Assembly: GCA_030278955.1 (NCBI GenBank)
Contig: JAOANR010000003.1
Location: 25,249,227-25,313,226, forward strand
Source of the DNA: Hygrophila difformis
Lineage: Eukaryota > Streptophyta > Magnoliopsida > Lamiales > Acanthaceae
Direction of reading: 5' to 3'
Length of the DNA stretch: 64,000 bases
Below, piece after piece: positions 44,597-55,980 of this stretch (positions are counted from its first letter, which is position 1; every line of letters begins with the position of its first letter). The translations under genes and the position numbers were made by a program. The notes under the pieces were generated by a model. It saw nothing but the letters and a program-made list of their open reading frames with translations. It was not told where the DNA came from and made no database searches.

Positions 44597-46777
44597 ATGG
44601 AGAGGAAAGGTCCAGCCGGCGGTGTCAGGCAGTGGAGAGTGAGGCCACATTGGAGAGGAGAAGAACATGGTCGTAAGGGGCTCGGCGGGGGTGGTGTGGC
44701 CAGTAGAGGTCAGTCGGAGAGAAAGGAGTGGATTGGGGTTTTCATAGGGAATATTCCGATGAATGCGAACAAGGGACATTTGTTGAGCGAGATAGAGAAG
44801 GTTGCGAGGATTAGGGATTGGTTCTTCCCCAACAGGAACTGGACAGAGTTAGGTGTTAAGTTCGGCTTTTTTCGTTTCTGCCGGAAGGAGGAAGCGGAGA
44901 AGGTCATTCGGACTATGCATGGGAGACTGTGGGAGGGCTTGAAACTTAAGGCAAATTGGGCGTGGCCAAGCCGGAGAAGCCGTGACGTCGGAAAAGCCAA
45001 CAAAACAGGAGGACGGGCGTGGGGGGAAAAGAGATTTCTTTCCAGAATAGGAGGGGAGGGTAGTAATCAGCGGCAAACACAAGCTGCATGGAGAGATGAA
45101 CGCACATACGTGGAGGTGACTAAGATGGGAGGGAGGAGAAACGAGGCTGGAGATAAGGTGGCTATGGGGGCCACGATGAAGTTGAATGTTGTTCCTGAAA
45201 TGCTGGAATGGCTTAGACGATCGGCGCTGGTGGAACTCAAGAGTTTAGAAACATTACTATCGTTTCAAGAGTGGATGTACGGCGGACAACACATGGATGC
45301 TGACATTCGGTATGGAGGGGGGCAGTTGTTCGTGGTCCATTTCCCAAATTCAGAGGCTCGGGATAAATACCTAGCGGACGGGGGGGACCGATTTTTTGTG
45401 GAATGGAAACGCCGATGGGAGTCAGGGACAATTGTAAGGAAGCAATTGGTATGGATCTATATTTACGGATTACCATTGGAGACCTGGGGAGAAGATAGTT
45501 TCCAAAGAGTAGTGAGCAGATGGGGGAATGTCATAAGGGTGGATAAAGAGACGGCTGAACGTAAGAGATTGGATCGAGTCAAGATACTGGTGGCGCTGAA
45601 GGAAGGGGTCACTGTTCCATTAACTTCAGTTGTTCAAGTGGGTAGAATGGTGGCCAATGTCCAAATGGTGATAAATTACAGTGAAGCGGTGGTGATTGAG
45701 GATACTCAGGGGGAGGACAAGAGTGTAGACATAGATGATCGGAGTGATTTGAAAGTCTCAGGCGAAGGGCTGCCGGAGGGGATGAAGAACAGGGAGTCCG
45801 GGAGCAAGAATCATGGGGAAATGCAACAGTCGCCCATAGAGGAGTATGGGGTTTTGAGTCCGTTAAACAGGGCGGCTGGAACTCATAATTATCCTATGGT
45901 GGCGTGCGACTGCTATTCCCCGAAAGGGCAATGTAACAGTAGGGGAGGTGTAGATGTTCTCGCATGCAATGAGGATACTGAGCTGGCTTTAAATGGGCCC
46001 AGAGACGAGAGAGTGGAATTAATTATGGGCCCAGGTTTCAAGGGCCCAGTGGACGATTCGCAAAAGGGGCCTGTGGAGACCATTATAAATAATGGCCCAT
46101 TAACTCAAGACCAAATGGATAATACGTGTTGGGAGGGAAGCCCAGAAAAGTTAAGTATGAATACTGAAAACATATCGGAGCCTGAGGGGTCAAAGGGATT
46201 ACGGGAAGTAGAGGGTATTTGTGACAAGAACAACACGGAGACGGGGGAGCAACTCTTGACAGGAATAATTGGAGGGAGGGAGGGAGGAGTGGTGACAATG
46301 AGTGAAATATGTACTGGGGCAGGGTTGGGTGAGGTATCATTGGGGGTGTGCGAGTCCAGAGAAGGGTCTGGGTTGGAATCCAGTGAGGAGGCGCAAGGGG
46401 CGGGGCAAGGGAAGGAGGCCAGGGCCGAGGTAGGTGAACACCTGATGTGTCCAGAATTGGAAGCAGCAGAGGAGGCCATGGCCAGGTTACTAAATTGGAA
46501 GAAGGAGTCTAAGCGGAAGGGTCGGAAGAAAGGAGGTAATTTGTTACCGAAAGGAAGAAAAGGAACTAGGTGCAAGGTTGAACAGAAGAAACCCGAGGTA
46601 AATGGTTTTGCCAGATTGCAATTCACCACTGTTAGGGGGCCGAAGGGGGTTAGGCTGTTGGATCTCTCGAAGGCAGAGGCGCTGGTGGACTTTGCTGAAC
46701 TATTGGGGCTGGGCTGCCTTCAAGGGAGGGAGAGGGCAGTGGTGCGGGTGAGAAAGGATCAGATTGAGGAGTTATAA
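44597..46777 (+). CDS. LINE-2 ORF1: RRM-type RNA-binding protein
   Basis: An intact 726-codon ORF. A Gly/Arg-rich N-terminus (1-45) precedes an RRM at about 48-125, with IGVFIGNIP and VKFGFFRFC as RNP-like strands. A middle domain at about 240-375 has LFVVHFPNSEARDKYL, QLVWIYIYGLPLETWG and RLDRVKILVALKEG. A long, poorly conserved Gly/Glu-rich stretch follows, then a basic patch (KKESKRKGRKKGG) and a conserved tail (FARLQFTTVRGPKGVRLL). It should bind the LINE RNA and form the RNP. There is no CCHC knuckle, so it is the RRM (BNR-like) type of plant L1 ORF1. ORF2 begins 46 bases after its stop. Confidence 0.9.
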   Translation: MERKGPAGGVRQWRVRPHWRGEEHGRKGLGGGGVASRGQSERKEWIGVFIGNIPMNANKGHLLSEIEKVARIRDWFFPNRNWTELGVKFGFFRFCRKEEAEKVIRTMHGRLWEGLKLKANWAWPSRRSRDVGKANKTGGRAWGEKRFLSRIGGEGSNQRQTQAAWRDERTYVEVTKMGGRRNEAGDKVAMGATMKLNVVPEMLEWLRRSALVELKSLETLLSFQEWMYGGQHMDADIRYGGGQLFVVHFPNSEARDKYLADGGDRFFVEWKRRWESGTIVRKQLVWIYIYGLPLETWGEDSFQRVVSRWGNVIRVDKETAERKRLDRVKILVALKEGVTVPLTSVVQVGRMVANVQMVINYSEAVVIEDTQGEDKSVDIDDRSDLKVSGEGLPEGMKNRESGSKNHGEMQQSPIEEYGVLSPLNRAAGTHNYPMVACDCYSPKGQCNSRGGVDVLACNEDTELALNGPRDERVELIMGPGFKGPVDDSQKGPVETIINNGPLTQDQMDNTCWEGSPEKLSMNTENISEPEGSKGLREVEGICDKNNTETGEQLLTGIIGGREGGVVTMSEICTGAGLGEVSLGVCESREGSGLESSEEAQGAGQGKEARAEVGEHLMCPELEAAEEAMARLLNWKKESKRKGRKKGGNLLPKGRKGTRCKVEQKKPEVNGFARLQFTTVRGPKGVRLLDLSKAEALVDFAELLGLGCLQGRERAVVRVRKDQIEEL

Positions 46778-46822
46778 GTTGTACAGCCTGTGAGGTGGAT
46801 ATTGTGGGAGTTGCTTAGCATT

Positions 46823-49800
46823 ATGCGTATCATAACGTGTAACTTAAGGGGACTCAACGGGGGTGTGCGTAGGAGGGCATTGATGAGGCTACGCAAAAGA
46901 GACAAGCCATGGGTGTTGTGTCTCCAAGAGACTAAAATGGGGGAGGTGAGGGAAAGGTTAGTTTTTCGTATTTGGGGGTCGAAGGGGTGCAACTTTAGCT
47001 ATCAGGAAGCGATGGGCAACGCGGGCGGTCTATTGGCGATTTGGGATAGCGATTTATGCTCATTAGGGGTGGTAGATCAGGGTCACCATTTTTTGTGGCT
47101 CAAAGGATCGATTAAGGAGATGGACGGGGTAGTTAACATAATATGTGTGCACGCGCCGAACAATAGAAATTATAGGGCTGAGTTCTGGGCTTTGTTATTG
47201 AGTAAATGCGATACATCGAATGGGGAGTTCTGGTGTTTTGGGGGAGATTTCAATGCGACAGTAGCCGAGGGGGAGAGGAGAGGGGTTAGCACAGATTCAG
47301 GGTCGAGCAGGGACTTCCGGGATTTCATAAATCAGCTTGGTGTAGTAGATCTTCCAATGATTGGGGGGCAATATACTTGGGTGGGGAGGAGTGGTAGGGC
47401 TTGCAGCAGATTGGACAGGTTCCTTGTGTCGCCGGGTTGGTTATGTTTGAGGGGGTCTGTGGTACAGAAACGTTGTGACTCAGTTTTGTCGGACCATTAT
47501 CCGGTGATGTTGGAAGAGGGGGAGAAATCTTGGGGGCCGAAACCGTTTAGATTTTATAGCTACTGGATGGAGGAAAAGGGCTTTTAATGATTTAGTTAAC
47601 AAGATTTGGGTAGAGGGAGGGTCAGGTAGGGGGGATGGAGGTGGCGGGGAGGGCGATGTTTTCAATAATCTTCGGAGACTCAAGAGCGATATTCGCAAGT
47701 GGGAGGGGTATGGGGCTTCGGCATTAGAGGATCGGGTTAAAAGATTATTGGTGGAGATTGGGGAACTGGAGGAGAATTTGGGCGGGGTCGGGGACAGTGA
47801 GTCTATGAGAGCTGAATGGTTTCAAAAAAGAGCGGAATTGAAAAAGACATGGTTGGCGGAGGAGAGGAGATGGTGCCAAAAATCGAGAGTTCAATGGCTT
47901 AAAGAGGGGGATCAAAACACCAAATATTTTCATGCGGTCACAAATTTAAATCGACGTAGGAACTTTATTGGTTCGGTAAATAGTAACGGAGAGTTGATCG
48001 AGGGGCCTAAGGAAATTAAACAGGCAGCGGTGGAATATTTTAGAGAATTGTTCAAAAAACAGGATGGAGAAATTTTTAATGTCGATCAACTGGGGCTACC
48101 GAGGCTGGAGGAGGGCGACAGAGAATGGTTAGAAAGAGGTTTCGGGGAGGATGAAGTAAGGGAGGCGGTGTGGAGCTGCGACGGTAACCGAGCGCCGGGG
48201 CCGGACGGCTTTAATTTGAGATTTTTCAAGAAGTACTGGGATCGTGTTAAGGGTGACGTTATGGAGGTTTTTAAAGATTTTGAGAAGGAAGGCAGATTGA
48301 AGAAAGAGATGGGGGGATCCTTTATTGTTTTAATACGAAGGTAGAAAGGCCAACGGGTTTCCACGAATATCGGCCTATCTCACTAGTCGGGAGTCTTTAC
48401 AAAATGCTAGCTAAGGCTTTGGCCAGGCGGTTACAGGGGGTTTTAAGTGGATTAGTGGGACAATCACAAATGGCTTTCATTCGGGGAAGGCAAATCCTAG
48501 ATGGAGCAATGGTGGCAGCGGAAGTGGTGCATTCGACTCGTCAGGCTGGGCGCAGCGGCTTTGTAATTAAATTGGATGTCGCCAAGGCGTACGACAACGT
48601 ATCTTGGGAAGCTCTAATAAGGATCCTCGAGGCTATGGGATTCGGAACAAAATGGACTAAATGGGTGAAGGAATGCATAAGTTCGGCGTCGGCCGCTGTG
48701 TTGATTAACGGATCACCTTCTCAATACTTCAAAATGCAAAGGGGGTTGCGACAAGGTGATCCTTTATCCCCATATCTCTTTGTATTAATGGCAGAAATTC
48801 TTAACTGTATGATGAAAGCTGCGGTTGAAAGGGGTCTGATTAAAGGTTTAGCTGTGGAAGCAAGTGGGATGGCTATATCACATTTACAATACGCCGATGA
48901 CACGATCCTATTTTGTGAAGGGGATATTGGTCAGATTATAAGTATTAAAAGGATATTGAGATGCTTTTCATATACAACAGGACTTAAGATAAATTTTGCT
49001 AAAAGTTCATTGTTGGGAATCAACTGTCCTAGTTTATTGGAAAGGGAGGCTGCCAATTTACTTGGGTGTGGTGTGGGCAGCTGGCCATTGACTTACTTGG
49101 GGATTCCAATTGGGGGGAGGATTAACAGTGTGGGGATTTGGCAACCGGTGCTTGATAAAATCGAAAAGAAGTTGGCCGGATGGAAAAGGAAAATGCTAAC
49201 GCAAGCTGGTCGGTTATGCCTTATAAAATCGGTGTTGAACAGTCTATCTCTTTACTTCATGTCTATATTCAAAATTCCTAAGTCTGTGGCTGACAGGTTG
49301 GAATTAATTAAAAGGATGTTTTTTTGGAACGAGTGGGATGGGGTGAGAAAGATTCACACTATATGTTGGGAGAAGGTTTGTTTACAGAAAGAAGCAGGGG
49401 GGCTTGGCGTTTGGGACAGCCACCGTTTTAATCACGCCTTATTATTAAAATGGAGATGGCGGTTCGGGATGGAGAAGTCTTTGTGGAAGGAGATGATAGA
49501 CAAAAAGTACTACATGGGTAAGTCTCCACTGATCCCAAATACGATACAAAGCAGGTCTATGTGGGGTAGTGTGAGTAAAGCCTGGGAGAGGTCAAACGCT
49601 GGTTTCTCTATTGGAGGTTTTAAAGTTCAGGTGGGCAATGGCGCTAGGACTCAATTTTGGCAAGACGTTTGGGTGGAGAGGGGGCAGCCTCTAAAGGTCC
49701 TATTTCCAAGAATTTTTACTTTGGCTTTGAATCAAACAGGAAGGATCTCAGACTTTGGAGATTGGAGTGGCCTAAATTGGGAATGGAATATTCCTCTCCG

Positions 49801-51007
49801 AAGGCGGCTTTTCGATTGGGAGGTGCAGGTTTGGCAAGATTTCCTGCGGGAATTAAAGAGCCAGTGTATTAAACGATTCTTAGAGGATAAGGTGGTGTGG
49901 TTGAATGAGGAAGGAGGAGAGTTGTCCACGAAATCAGGGTGGGTTAGGTCTATTGGGAGAATGTCAGGTGCTTGTGTAGGGACGGAAATGGCGCGGTTGT
50001 GGAATAGTCTGTGGGGGATAAAAATACCTATGAAAGTAAAGCTATTGGCTTGGAAGGTGGCCAACAATGCAGTCCCGGTTAAGGAGCTGTTACTAAAGAG
50101 GGGATGCGTAGTTGGTGGTGATGCATTATGCGCCTTATGTGGGAGTGAGGTGGAAAGCGCAGATCATCTTTTCTGTAAGTGTGTTTTCGCATGCTCATTG
50201 TGGTATCAAATGATCGAGTGGTTTGGATTTTCTTGTGTTCTCCCTGGAAGTGTGGGTTTCCTGTTTGCTTGGTTAATGGAGGCATGTCCGGTTATGGACA
50301 AAAGAATGCAATGGCGCTTCACAGGTCTCGCGATAGTATGGATTATCTGGAAAAGTCGCAATGGCAGAGTTTTTCAGGGACAGACGGTAAATGCAAAGGA
50401 GGCGGCAGAAGAGGTTAAATGGAGGACTAGCTTGTGGTGGAAGATCGCGGTTAAGGAATGTGCTCAGGACATTGGCAATATGGAGATGAGATTTCCGGAG
50501 GGGTTGTCTCAGCCATCTAATATGCGACATAGAATCCCAAGAAGGGGGTTGACATGGGAGAAGCCTGAAGAAGGTTGGTGGAAAGTTAACACCGACAGAT
50601 CATCAATGGGGAATCCGGGGCCTGCTGGAATCGGAGGTATAATCAGGGACGACAAGGGTGTTGTAATATTCACTCTATCGGATTTTATTGGTGTTGCGGA
50701 TTCTAATGAAGCTGAGGTAACAGCGGTAAGCCGGGTGTGTGCTGCTCTGCTGCGAGATCAGGGATTTCCTCTACCGAAAATTGTGTTCGAATGCGACTCC
50801 TCAAATGTGGTGAAATGGTTGTGTCACCTGGAGAGTTTCCCATGGAGATTTCGCCACCTGCTCAAACCGATTACAGACGTCTTGAAGTTCTCAGGGGGAT
50901 CTAAAGTGCTACATATTCTCAGGGAGCGTAATCATATGGCGGACGATTGGGCTCGACAGGGAGCTTCAGCGGCGGGAAAGGTAGAGGTTTGGCATCATCA
51001 GTTTTAA
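46823..51007 (+). pseudogene. LINE-2 ORF2: endonuclease, reverse transcriptase, RNase H (two frameshifts)
   Basis: The start ATG at 46823 gives MRIITCNLRGLNGG. The endonuclease (to about 47587) has QETKMGE, GGDFNAT and LSDHYPV. An extra T near 47585 ends that frame. The next frame runs to 48344, with KEGDQNTKYFHAVTNLNRRR and NRAPGPDG. A second frameshift near 48335 precedes the last long frame (48404-51007, 867 codons) with QMAFIRGRQILDG, QGDPLSPYLFVLMAEILN, the catalytic YADDTILFCEG, a zinc-like CALCGSE...HLFCKC, and RNase H (NTDRSS, NEAEVTAV, FECDSSNV, MADDWARQG). All catalytic residues remain, so only two single-site frameshifts separate it from an intact ORF. Confidence 0.92.
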
Positions 51008-51251
51008 TCCTAGGGACATGGATACACATGCAGATGTGTGCCAAACATTGGACGCATGTGTTCTTTGAGATTGTGTTTCTGTGACTGTGCAGCTCTAATT
51101 TCTGGTGGTTGCTGTGTTTGTGTTTGATGGGCTTGGCATCTGCTTTCTTGTGTGCAGAATGATATGCCCGGTGGTATGGTAACAAACTGTTTTGGTTTTA
51201 TGAAATAAAATATTTCTCCTCAAAAAAAAAAAAAAAACGGTATATCATTAT

Positions 51252-51576
51252 GTGCGATCCTCTAGGGCTGATCCGTCCCAAGCGATTGAATATTGGTTAT
51301 AGTATGAGGTATATTTAGTTATTTTTAAAAAAATTATTATGATAGAGTCCAATGCAATACCACTCCGATTAAATGTAGTTGCACAATCATTATAATTAAT
51401 ATATTTATGGATATTATTTAAATAGTGGATCTCTACAATGTTTAATAGTATTCTATAAGTTTTTTTTTTTAAAAAAAGAAAATATTTAAATTAAATTTAA
51501 AGATTACATATTTAAATTACATGAACTTCAATTTGTTAAGGTTATCTTTTAGGCATTTAATGTAAAATATTTATTA
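51252..51576. repeat. Tandem unit of about 330 bp, copy 2
   Basis: It includes GATTGAATATTGGTTATAGT, then TAGTTATTTTTAAAAAAATT, and later ACATGAACTTCAATTTGTTA, colinear with copies 1, 3 and 4. It too carries an uninterrupted version of the element A target region. Confidence 0.8.
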
Positions 51577-51658
51577 TTATATGCAGGCTTAAATCCCACA
51601 GACTGACCCATTCGAACCCAATCGATCGAATACTGCTTATAGGGAGAGGTATAATAAT

Positions 51659-51669
51659 TTATTTTAAAA
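51659..51669. repeat. Target-site duplication of element A, left copy
   Basis: TTATTTTAAAA, identical to 58260-58270. Equivalent unduplicated sequence is found in the neighbouring tandem units. Confidence 0.9.
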
Positions 51670-51790
51670 GGGGTAATGTTTAAAAAGGGCCACCAGAAGG
51701 AGCCATTTCCAATTTTAGGCCATTATAACTTGAATTATGAAAATAGGCCATCAGAAACATAACTTGAAGGAATTTAGGCCATAAGGACTC
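51670..51790. repeat. Element A left terminal inverted repeat
   Basis: Inverted match to about 58140-58259. GGCC boxes lie at about 51688, 51718, 51746 and 51777, roughly 30, 28 and 31 bp apart. Confidence 0.88.
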
Positions 51791-51928
51791 ATTTGAAAAG
51801 TTAACTGAACTTAACAACTTTTCATTTCTTTCATTTGAACCCCAAATAGTTTGACTTTAGACATCTTAGTCCTCTTTCAATATCCTTAATTTTTCATTAT
51901 ATAAATGACACCCAAGGCGCTTGAAAAT

Positions 51929-51940
51929 TGGTATCAGAGC
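51929..51940 (+). other. Primer-binding site of element A (tRNA-iMet)
   Basis: TGGTATCAGAGC followed by CTAGGTTT, complementary to plant tRNA-iMet, about 260 bases inside the left end and 188 bases before the first ORF. Confidence 0.88.
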
Positions 51941-52127
51941 CTAGGTTTTATTGAAGAACATATTAATTATATTAGTTATATATGGTGAAAAATTAATTAT
52001 TTAATGGATTCATTTAATTTGAAACCAACGAGTTATTTCCAAATTTTGAAAATAAAAAAAAAAAATTTCCAGAGGAAATTCTTGAACTTGTCTATAAGAC
52101 AAGATTTTATTAACAGTAATTTCTTTC

Positions 52128-52517
52128 ATGAAAATGAGAGGAACTGACTGGAAAGAAATTGATCCGGATAGCTCTAAGTTATCACACGACTTAAGAGAAA
52201 TCCAAAAAACGATTCAAGATTATGGTAACCGGGTATTAATTTTACCTGGAAAAATAGATAACTTGAATCAATCAACAGAAGAGATTTTGAAATTGTTTCA
52301 AGATCTAAAGAAAGAGATTTTGAATCTGAAATTTGACATTTCGGATATCAAGAAAAGGCAGAAGGATATCCCTGGATCTTCCAAGAATAACCAAGCCAAT
52401 ATTAGAGATGCATTCGGACCAGTACAAGCTTTACATCAAAAGGGTAAAGCAACTATGGTTCCAAAGCAGAAATCACAAGAAGAGCTTATGATCGATCTCC
52501 TGAAAACAGTCGAATGA
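52128..52517 (+). CDS. VAP-like coiled-coil protein of element A
   Basis: 129 codons, intact. A central coiled coil (ILKLFQDLKKEILNLKFDIS, then DIKKRQKDI) is followed by a basic, Gln-rich tail. Position as the first ORF after the primer site, size and coiled coil agree with a caulimovirid virion-associated protein. Its TGA overlaps the coat-protein ATG (ATGA), which suggests termination-reinitiation. The assignment is by position and form, not sequence identity. Confidence 0.6.
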   Translation: MKMRGTDWKEIDPDSSKLSHDLREIQKTIQDYGNRVLILPGKIDNLNQSTEEILKLFQDLKKEILNLKFDISDIKKRQKDIPGSSKNNQANIRDAFGPVQALHQKGKATMVPKQKSQEELMIDLLKTVE

Positions 52518-53962
52518 GTGTTTCTAGGGCAGATCTATCAGATCTACAAGAATTAGCAGAATCATTTTCCCAACTTGGGATTATGGATCTGGTTAATGTA
52601 AAACCCAATGAAGTTCTTCAATTGGGTTATACGGAAGGATCAAGATCCAACGTGACCCACGATGGACCGCCTGATGTCCCAATGAGAGAAAGTACAGACT
52701 TCTACATGAACCGGTATCCTGAGGTGCATCTCAATGCAAGACGAAACCCAGGACGGAACCCAAGTAGAGCACCAGAATCCACACCGTGGGCCAAGACGAT
52801 GTTACAACCATTAAATCCATATGGCATAACACTGAACCTCGACGTTATCGACTTCCGAAACATCGGAGACCTGATCGACGAATGGGTAGCTTCAATGAAG
52901 ATTGCAGCAACCACCCTGGAACTCGATAAAGAAAACTTTGTCAGATTGATAGAGCTAAGTCTCGAAGGATCGGCAAAGCTGGGATGGAAAAACTCCACGG
53001 CTGCTTTAAAAGAGCAAATACTCGAAGGAGAATCCAAAAGCACAATCTGTGAAAGATTTGGCCTCTTATTCAAAACCCATTTTGTAGGAGATGGTTATTT
53101 TGAAGAACAGAGAGCCGAAAAAATCAAGGTCTATACCCAAGCACTATTGGGTATGGAGTTAAGAAGTATTTGCGCAGTAGACGAATACATCTACTGGTTT
53201 CGTAAATACTGTTTTCGGAGTGAGATGAGAGCTGAAGTAGAATGTCCCATGTTCTTTGCAAAGATCTGCAGCCCATGGAGAGAGATGTTGATCCAATCGT
53301 ACACAGTACCCCCTGGTACAGTAGACTCAATAGCCCGGAGGATGTCCTTCTTAAAGGATAAGCTCAGGGAATGGTGTCAACAGGCAGCAGCCCAAAAGAA
53401 CATCAAGAGAGTCAGAGGTAAAATAAAAAGAACTCCTATTTGCTGTGAAAATAATGATTTTCCAACAATTATAGGAGAATCAGAAGAAAAGAGAAGAAAG
53501 AAGAAGAGTCGAGGCTCATACAGTAGGAGTTTCAGAAGACCTCCATTCCGAAGAAGAAGAGCATGGTGGTCCAAGGGCAAGGCCAGATCATACAAAACTG
53601 GAAAAAGAACGGGAACGGCGAAGAGTTCATCCCAAGGTTCAACTAGCTCAGCAGCAAGGAGCACGGGGAGAACGACGTCCAAGAGAACATTCAGACGAGC
53701 CCATACAAGAGCCAACGAAAGTTTCAAGGACTGCAACTGTTGGAAGTGTGGAGCCAAAGGTCATATCTCACCCGATTGCCCTCAGAATCGTGAGATACGA
53801 AGGTACGAGGCCACGCAGGATATCGTGGAAGCGGTCTACCATGGAAAACTGGTACCAGTCTATCAATTTGAAGACATCCCCTCGGATGAAAGCATCTACG
53901 AGGAAGAATTAAGAAGTGACTTGGACTCATATTCAGATGGATCTTCAACCGAGTCTGACTGA
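52514..53962 (+). CDS. Coat protein of element A
   Basis: An intact 482-codon ORF. The N-terminal part is disordered and acidic. The capsid core (about residues 110-290) includes NIGDLIDEWVASMKIAATTL, LEGSAKLGWKNSTAALKEQI and YIYWFRKYCFRSEMRAEVEC. A very basic Arg/Lys-Ser stretch at about 315-400 is followed by the CCHC knuckle CWKCGAKGHISPDC (about 411-424) and an acidic tail ending in SDLDSYSDGSSTESD. This organisation is that of caulimovirid capsid proteins, where the basic region and knuckle bind pregenomic RNA. It is the best preserved ORF of the element. Confidence 0.88.
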   Translation: MSVSRADLSDLQELAESFSQLGIMDLVNVKPNEVLQLGYTEGSRSNVTHDGPPDVPMRESTDFYMNRYPEVHLNARRNPGRNPSRAPESTPWAKTMLQPLNPYGITLNLDVIDFRNIGDLIDEWVASMKIAATTLELDKENFVRLIELSLEGSAKLGWKNSTAALKEQILEGESKSTICERFGLLFKTHFVGDGYFEEQRAEKIKVYTQALLGMELRSICAVDEYIYWFRKYCFRSEMRAEVECPMFFAKICSPWREMLIQSYTVPPGTVDSIARRMSFLKDKLREWCQQAAAQKNIKRVRGKIKRTPICCENNDFPTIIGESEEKRRKKKSRGSYSRSFRRPPFRRRRAWWSKGKARSYKTGKRTGTAKSSSQGSTSSAARSTGRTTSKRTFRRAHTRANESFKDCNCWKCGAKGHISPDCPQNREIRRYEATQDIVEAVYHGKLVPVYQFEDIPSDESIYEEELRSDLDSYSDGSSTESD

Positions 53963-54900
53963 AGAGGACATGATTCAGACCACTGAAAACCTGTCTGGAT
54001 TCTTTTCAAGGATGACGATCTCGAATCGAACCATCGAAAGAATAATGCGACAAGATTCCAACCTCAGCCCATATGACGGATTCAGAACTGGCGGGATTGG
54101 ACGATTTCTTAACCAGATGTGACTCAACCAGAGAAGACATAACATCATCTACAAGGTAAGTTCAGGTGAGTTCGCAATTCCTATGGAACTTACTTGTAAT
54201 GTGATGGATATACAATTAATTCCTAAAGAAGAAATTCTTGAGGAATTAAGTAGAATGAAAAAGGAAATCGCCATTACTATGAAATGGATCCACATAGGAG
54301 TCATTGAAGTAGTAATTAAGGCAACCTTCAAAGAAGGCATTGATTCTGAATTACATCTATCAGTTACTGATAGAAGAATCAATAACCTTAGAGATGGTCT
54401 TCTTGGAACTATGGTAGGAAATTTGTATGCTGGGAAGTTAATATTTGACATACATCCTAGAATTTCCTATAACTTAGCTGACAAAGATTTTATTAGGGTT
54501 CTAACCCTTCATCAGGATTTTAAAAAAAAGATCTGATGAAAGAAGGGAACATGCCATATTCTATAACTTATAGAATCTCTTATGCACTTTCCAATAGTCA
54601 TCATTCTGACTTATTTCTCAGGAAAGAATATATAGAAATTCCTAGAATTTTCAAGGAATTTGCTAAAGTCATGACTCCAAATCTACCCAAATTCCAAGGT
54701 TAGGAGGAGTAGACATACAGATAAGAGATCATCCAATTCTAGACAGATCAACGAGTGCTAGAATTGAGTATGCAAGCCGTATGTCTTTTTCGGAAGATAG
54801 AATTATGGCATATAAAGGAAAGGAGTTCATCAAAGATTTAACTCCTCAATCCATTGGGGTAGATAATATAAAAATTAAATGCCCTGAAGGATGGAAAAAA
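53916..54900 (+). pseudogene. Movement protein of element A (several frameshifts and stops)
   Basis: It overlaps the end of the coat-protein ORF. Pieces are readable in changing frames: MIQTTENLSGFFSRM near 53970, LDDFLTRCDSTREDITSS near 54090, and the core at 54183-54536 with KWIHIGVIEVVIKATFKEG, ELHLSVTDRRINNLRDGLLG and YAGKLIFDIHPRISYNLADK, the central strands of the 30K superfamily. The C-terminal part continues to about 54900 (SITYRISYALSNSHHSDLFL). At least three frame changes make it non-functional. Confidence 0.75.
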
Positions 54901-55160
54901 TACGAGTAATATTTGACATCACTGAAAAGATTAACCGTTTTTCATGTGATGATTTATACTACTTGCAGCAGCCATCAATTGGAACCTATGAAGGAACAAT
55001 TGAAATTGCAGGACACGAGATCAGAGTCTTAGGTACTGCCGGAAAAGATAATGGGGTTATGATTTTGGGATTAAGTTTTCTCGAAAATCATAAACCATGG
55101 GTAAGAAAGGATAATGATACAGAATTTAATCTGAAGGGTCACACCATCATAATTAAATGA
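54891..55160 (+). pseudogene. Truncated aspartic protease of element A
   Basis: An 89-codon frame with the distal half of a caulimovirid protease (GVMILGLSFLENHKPW). The catalytic D-S/T-G motif is absent, so the N-terminal half was deleted. Directly after it the polymerase resumes far downstream in RT. Confidence 0.6.
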
Positions 55161-55172
55161 CAAGCCCAGCTT

Positions 55173-55980
55173 ATATCTCAAGTCGAAATATTAAAGAGCA
55201 TATTAAACATCTTGAAATATTTTCTGATGCATGTCACAGGGAAGGTTTAGTTCTCTCTGAGAAAAAAGGCCACTATCGCTGCTAACAAAATTGAATTCTT
55301 AGGAATTCAAATTGATGAAGCAGGGATAGAGTTACAGGAACACATTGTGGAAAAAATCCGCAATTTTCCTGATATACTAAAGGACAAAAAACAACTTCAA
55401 AGTTTCTTAGGAGTTGTAAATTTTGCGGGTATGTTTATTAAAGACCTTGCAAAATATAGAAAGGATTTTAGACCACTCCTGAAAGAGACTGAAAGCTCTA
55501 GATGGAAATGGGAAGAAATCCATACAAAGAGAATTCGCGAACTAAAGCAAGTCTGTAATAGCTTGCCAAAACTCGCGATACCTCAAGATGAGGATGAGCT
55601 GGTAGTCTATACAGACGCCAATGATTTTCGATGGGCAGGAGTGCTCATGAGAAAAACAACTACGGGTCAAGAACCCTGTAGATACACAGGAGGGTTGTTC
55701 ACTGAACAACAAGCCAAACTTTGGCATATTAACGAGAAGGAATTCTTTGCAGTATGGAAAACATTTAAAAAATGGCCTTTATTCTTACTTGCAAAGAAAT
55801 TTGTATTAAAAGTTGATAATACTAATATTAGGGCTTTTCTAAAAAAATAAACTTGAATCAAAAATTGAAAAAGCTCGTATTATCAGATGGCAAGCTGAAT
55901 GTCAATATTATACTTATGATATTGATGTTATAAAATCTCATGAAAATGTTCTTGCAGATTTCTTGACAAGAGATGGAAGC
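55173..55980 (+). pseudogene. RT C-terminal tail and RNase H of element A
   Basis: It begins within the RT thumb-side sequence (EHIKHLEIFSDACHREGLVL), after which one extra base breaks the frame near 55267. NKIEFLGIQIDEAGIELQE then continues into RNase H (55347-55850): VVYTDANDFRWAGVLM, NEKEFFAVWKTFKKW and LKVDNTNIRAFLKK. Another shift near 55850 precedes WQAECQYYTYDIDVIKSHEN and LADFLTRDGSI. The palm domain with YIDD, normally several hundred codons, is missing. The element cannot encode its own reverse transcription. Confidence 0.85.

Larger units (their letters stand above)
44575..51237 (+). mobile_element. LINE-2: full-length L1-type LINE
   Basis: A plus-strand element of 6.66 kb, flanked by the 14-bp duplication CGGTATATCATTAT (44561-44574 and 51238-51251). 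It ends GAAATAAAATATTTCTCCTC plus a 15-17 base A-run. It has a 22-base 5'UTR, intact ORF1, ORF2 with two frameshifts and a short 3'UTR of about 215 bases. A perfect TSD and few breaks indicate a recent insertion, into the tandem 330-bp array. Confidence 0.95.

Noticed and set aside
53377..53757. 126-codon minus-strand frame with a hydrophobic look
   Set aside because: It is the antisense of the Arg/Ser-rich coat-protein region of element A; Leu-rich shadows are expected there.
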